A DNA stretch of 64,000 nucleotides from Schoenoplectus triqueter (Eukaryota > Streptophyta > Magnoliopsida > Poales > Cyperaceae), in the NCBI GenBank assembly GCA_964058805.1, contig CAXKVV010000652.1, positions 29,947 through 93,946 of the forward strand, written 5' to 3'. How positions within the stretch are numbered: the stretch's first letter is position 1; each line of letters opens with the position of its first letter. This document shows, piece after piece, positions 60,636 through 64,000 of the stretch. Below the pieces are notes generated by a model. It worked only from the letters and a program-made list of their open reading frames with translations, had not been told where the DNA came from and ran no database searches. A program made the translations under genes and the position numbers.

Positions 60636-63083
60636 GCGCACCCGGACTCGTTTTCGGCGGTCTCGAGGGCGTCGGGTCCCGTTTTCGGCGGTATCGAGGG
60701 CGTCGGGTCACATTTTCTTGTTTTGCGCGCCCGGACTCATTTTCGGAGGTAACGAGGGCGTCGGGTCGCGGTTTCATGTTTTGCGCGCCCGGACTCGTTT
60801 TCGGCCGTACCGAGGGCGTCGGGTCCCGTTTCCATGTTTTGCGCGCCCGGACTCGTTTTCGGCGGTCCCGGGGGCTTCGGCTCCCGTTTCATGTTTTGCG
60901 CTCCCTGACTCGTTTTCGGCGGTACCGAGGGCGTCGGGTCCCGTTTTCATGTTTTGCGCGCCCAAACTCATTTCGGCGGTCTCGAGGGCTTCGGGTCCCG
61001 TTTTCATGTTTTGCGCGCCCGGACTCGTTTTCGGCGATACCGAGGGCGTCGGATCCCGTTTTAATGTTTTGCGCACCCGGACTCGTTTTCGGCTGTCTCG
61101 AGGGCGTCGGGCCCCGTTTTCGATAATATCGAGACCGTCGGGTATCGTTTTCATGTTTTGCGTGCCCGAACCCATTTTCGGCGGTACCGAGTCCGTCGGG
61201 TCCCGTTTTCATGTTTTCCGCGCCCGGACTCGTTTTCGGCGATACCGAGGGCGTCGGGTCCTGTTTTAATGTTTGGCGCGCCCGGACTCGTTTTCGGCGG
61301 TCTCGAAGGCGTCGGGTCCCATTTTCGGCGGTACCGTGGGCGTCGTGTAACATTTTCTTATTTTGCGCGCCCGAACTCGTTGTCGGCGGTACCGAGGGCG
61401 TCGGGTCCCGTTTTCGGCGGTCGTGTCCCATTTTTATGTTTTGCGCGCCCGGACTCGTTTTCGGCGGTACCGAGGTCGTCAGGTCCCGTTTCCATGTTTT
61501 GCGCGCCCGGAGCCGTTTTCGGCTGGTACCGAGGGCGTCGGGTCGCGTTTTCATGTTTTGCGCGCCCGGACTCGTTTTCGGCGATACCGAGGGCGTCGGG
61601 TCCCGTTTTCATGTTTTGTGCTCTCGGACTCGTTTTCGGCGGTACCGAGGGCGTCGGGTCCCGTTTTCGGCGATACCGAGGGCGTCGTGTCCCGTTTTCT
61701 TGTTTGCGCGCCCGGACTCGTTTTCGGCGGTACCGAGGGCGTTAGGTCCCGTTTTCGGCGGTATCGAGGGTGTCGGGTCACATTTTCTTGTTTTGCGCGC
61801 CCGGACTCGTTTACGGAGGTAACGAGGGCGTCGGGTCGCGTTTTCATGTTTTGCGCGCCCGAACTCGTTTTCGGCGGTCTCGAGGGCTTCGGGTCCCGTT
61901 TTCATGTTTTGCGCGCCCGGAGCCGTTTTCGGCGGTACCGAGGGCGTCGGGTCGCGTTTTCATGTTTTGCGCGCCCGGACTCGTTTTCGGCGATACCGAG
62001 GGCGTCGGGTCCCGTTTTCATGTTTTGTGCTCTCGGACTCGTTTTCGGCGGTACCAAGGGCGTCGGGTCCCGTTTTCGGCGATACCGAGGGCGTCGTGTC
62101 CCGTTTTCTTGTTTTGCGCGCCCGGACTCGTTTTCGGCGGTACCGAGGTCGTCGGGTCCCGTTTTCATGTTTTGCGCGCCAGGACTCGTTTTCGGCTGGT
62201 ACCGAGGGCGTCGGGTCGCGTTTTCATGTTTTGCGCGCCCGGACTCGTTTTCGGCAATACCGAGGGCGTCGGGTCCAGTTTTCATGTTTTGTGCTCCCGG
62301 CCTCGTTTTCGAAGGTACCGAGGGCGTCGGGTCCCGTTTTCGGCGATACCGTGGGCGTCGGGTCCCGTTTTCATGTTTTGCGCGCCCGGACTCGTTTTCA
62401 ACGGTACCGAGGGCGTCGGGTCCCGTTTTCATGTTTTGCGCGCCCGGACTCGTTTTCGGCGGTCTCGAGGGCGTCAGGTCCCGTTTTCGGCGGTATCGAG
62501 GGTGTCGGGTCACATTTTCTTGTTTTGCGCGCCCGGACTCGTTTACGGAGGTAACGAGGGCGTCGGGTCGCGTTTTCATGTTTTGCGTTCCCGGACTCGT
62601 TTTCGGCCGTACCGAGGGCGTCGGCTCCCGTTTCCATGTTTTAAGCGCCCCGACTCGTTTTCGGCGGTCCCGAGGGCGTCGGGTCCCGTTTTCATGATTT
62701 GCGCGCCCCAACTCATTTTCTGCGGTACCGAGGCCGTCGGGTCCCGTTTTCATGTTTTGCGCGCCCGGACTCGTTTTCGGCGATACCGAGGTCGTCGGGT
62801 CCCGTTTTCATGTTTTGCGCGCCCGGACTCGTTTTCAGCGGTACTGAGGGCGTCGGGTCCCGTTTTCATGTTTTGCGCGCCCGGACTCGTTTTCGGCGGT
62901 CTCGAGGGCTTCGGGTCCCGTTTTCATGTTTTGCGGGCTCGGACTCGTTTTCGGCCGTACCGAGGTCGTCGGGTCCCATTTTCATGTTTTGCGCGCTCGG
63001 ACTCGTTTTTGGCGGTACCGAGGGCGTCGGGTCCCGTTTTCATGTTTTGCGCGCCCGGACTCGTTTTCGGCGGTACCGAGGGC
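60636..63083 (+). repeat. 2,645-bp block, partial copy 2
   Basis: It matches copy 1 at offsets of 2,644-2,645 bp up to about 63,083, where GGGCTTC replaces GGGCGTC and the two part. Differences from copy 1 include GTGTAACATT near 61,346 (GTGTCACATT in copy 1), CGGCTGGTACC near 61,521, and a 1-bp loss at CTTGTTTGCG near 61,699. It repeats the same half-monomers. Confidence 0.9.
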
Positions 63084-64000
63084 TTCGGGTCCCGTTTTCA
63101 TGTTTTGCGCGCCCGGACTCATTTTCGGCGGTACCGAGGTCGTCGGGTCCCGTTTTCATGTTTTGCGCGCCCGGACTCGTTTTCGGCGGTACCGAGGGCG
63201 TCGGGTCCCGTTTTCATGTTTTGCGCGCCCGGACTCGTTTTCGGCGGTCTCGAGGGCTTCGGGTCCCGTTTTCATGTTTTGCGCGCTCGGACACGTTTTC
63301 GGCGGTACCGAGGTCGTCGGGTCCCGTCTTTTTTTTTTTGCGCGCCCGGACTCATTTTCGGCGGTACCGAGGGCGTCGTGTCCCGTTTTCATGTTTTGCG
63401 TGCCCGGACTCGTTTTCGGCGGTACCGAGGGCGTCCGGTCCCGTTTTCATGTTTTGCGCGCCCGGACTCGTTTTCGGCGGTACCGAGGTCGTCGGGTCCC
63501 GTTTTCATGTTTGCGCGCCCGGACTCGTTTTCGGCGGTACCGAGGTCGTCGGGTCCCGTTTTCATGTTTTGCGAGCCCGGACTCGTTTTCGGCGGTCTCG
63601 AGGGCTTCGGGTCCCGTTTTCATGTTTTGCGCGCTCGGACACGTTTTCGGCGGTACCGAGGTCGTCGGGTCCCGTTTTCATGTTTTGCGCGCCCGGACTC
63701 GTTTTCGGCGGTACCGAGGGCTTCGGGTCCCGTTTTCATGTTTTGCGCGCCCGGACTCGTTTTCGGCTGGTACCGAGGGCTTCGGGTCCCGTTTTCATGT
63801 TTTGCGCGCCCGGACTCGTTTTCGGCGGTACCGAGGTCGTCGGGTCCCGTTTTCATGTTTTGCGCGCCCGGACTCGTTTTCGGCGGTACCGAGGTCGTCG
63901 GGTCCCGTTTTCATGTTTTGCGCGCCCGGACTCGTTTTCGGCGGTCTCGAGGGCTTCGGGTCCCGTTTTCATGTTTTGCGCGCCCGGACTCGTTTTCGGC
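63084..64000 (+). repeat. Irregular satellite at the right edge
   Basis: About 16 monomers of the GGTACCGAGGTCGTC, GGTACCGAGGGCTTC and GGTCTCGAGGGCTTC types. It includes a 1-bp loss at CATGTTTGCG near 63,507 and a GGCTGGTACC insertion near 63,765. The window ends inside a monomer, so the array continues beyond it. No gene is present. Confidence 0.88.
63329..63339 (+). repeat. T11 homopolymer inside a monomer
   Basis: Eleven consecutive T follow CCCGTC and precede GCGCGCCC, where other monomers have TTTTCATGTTTT. It could be a real mutation cluster or a base-calling error in a T-rich context. Confidence 0.85.

Larger units (their letters stand above)
1..64000. repeat. 58-bp GC-rich satellite array filling the window
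   Basis: The sequence repeats every 58 bp from end to end. The consensus (T-rich strand) has 4 A, 17 T, 20 G and 17 C. Landmarks from GGACTC are GTTTTC at 7-12, GGTACC at 16-21, the dyad CGGGTCCCG at 30-38, a second GTTTTC at 38-43, CATG at 43-46 and GCGCGC at 51-56. It holds ten CpG per monomer, counting the one across the monomer junction. Variants are mostly single substitutions. Indels are rare and usually 1 bp, or about half a monomer. No non-satellite sequence was seen anywhere, so no stretch can be assigned to a gene. A pure array of this size is a eukaryotic heterochromatin feature. The family is not one I recognise by name. Confidence 0.97.
19433..64000 (+). repeat. Right arm: monomers with T-rich strand on plus
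   Basis: From here to the end of the window every monomer reads TTTTCATGTTTTGCG and related forms on the plus strand, the reverse complement of the left arm. The arm carries three successive HOR systems (3,018/3,513 bp, about 2 kb, and 2,645 bp). From 32,011 onward a monomer type with GGTCTCGAGGGCTTC in place of GGTACCGAGGGCGTC becomes common. Confidence 0.96.

Noticed and set aside
1..64000. CRISPR array
   Set aside because: There are no unique spacers. Repeat and intervening sequence are the same monomer, and the unit is a direct 58-bp tandem repeat.
1..64000. CENP-B box in the monomer
   Set aside because: Neither strand of the consensus satisfies the core pattern TTCG-N4-A-N2-CGGG. The closest stretch (CCCGTTTTCAT) matches only the CCCG-N2-T part.
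1..64000. G-quadruplex or telomere-like repeat
   Set aside because: Each monomer strand has only isolated GGG runs interrupted by CCC partners, and no TTAGGG-type or other short telomeric repeat is present.
1..64000. Transposable element, rRNA, tRNA or other gene island inside the array
   Set aside because: Reading through the window I found no stretch longer than a fraction of a monomer that departs from the 58-bp pattern.
1..64000. Trimer (174 bp) as a nucleosome-phased functional unit
   Set aside because: 174 bp is near nucleosomal spacing, and some block offsets differ by 174. But HOR units of 28, 34 or 37 monomers are not multiples of three, so there is no evidence that trimers are the unit.
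1..64000. Assignment to a particular taxon (for example avian microchromosome-type satellites with T-tracts in GC-rich sequence)
   Set aside because: The resemblance is only architectural: short T-tracts in a GC-rich unit. I recall no sequence match, so no lineage is claimed.

Overview
The whole 64 kb window is satellite DNA. It is an unbroken tandem array of roughly 1,100 copies of a 58-bp GC-rich monomer (37 of 58 consensus bases are G or C). I see no protein-coding gene, RNA gene, transposon, unique-sequence island, telomere repeat or CRISPR array. Landmarks of the consensus, read on its T-rich strand from GGACTC, are GTTTTC at 7-12, GGTACC at 16-21, the dyad CGGGTCCCG at 30-38, a second GTTTTC at 38-43, CATG at 43-46 and GCGCGC at 51-56. 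An array of this size and organisation indicates a eukaryotic chromosome, such as centromeric, pericentromeric, subtelomeric or sex/B-chromosome heterochromatin. The species cannot be told from the sequence. I do not recognise the monomer as a named satellite family.

The array has two arms of opposite polarity. From 1 to about 19,416 the T-rich strand of the monomer is the minus strand. From about 19,433 to the end it is the plus strand. The switch lies in a 16-bp stretch (19,417-19,432) flanked by inverted copies of a 14-bp core.

The layout is as follows. 1-3,771 is a mosaic of shuffled blocks. 3,772-13,250 is a higher-order repeat (HOR) of 1,624 bp, exactly 28 monomers, in five full copies and one partial copy. 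13,251-17,050 is a mosaic of block duplications. 17,051-19,416 is irregular sequence up to the orientation switch. 19,433-21,200 is irregular. 21,201-31,244 is a second HOR of 3,018/3,513 bp in three copies; the longer form arose by tandem duplication of a 495-bp sub-block. 31,245-32,636 is transitional. 32,637-56,028 is a third HOR in 12 units of 986 to 2,148 bp, whose lengths differ by whole monomers. 56,029-57,990 is transitional. 57,991-63,083 is a 2,645-bp block in one full and one partial copy, rich in 31-bp half-monomers. 63,084-64,000 is irregular.

Very long open frames (up to 1,574 codons) run along the T-rich strand. They follow from the monomer having no stop codon in any of the three frames of that strand while 58 is not a multiple of 3. 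They are not genes. What the window records is satellite evolution: nested unequal exchange, block duplication, inversion, and repeated recombination between two GTTTTC hexamers inside each monomer.
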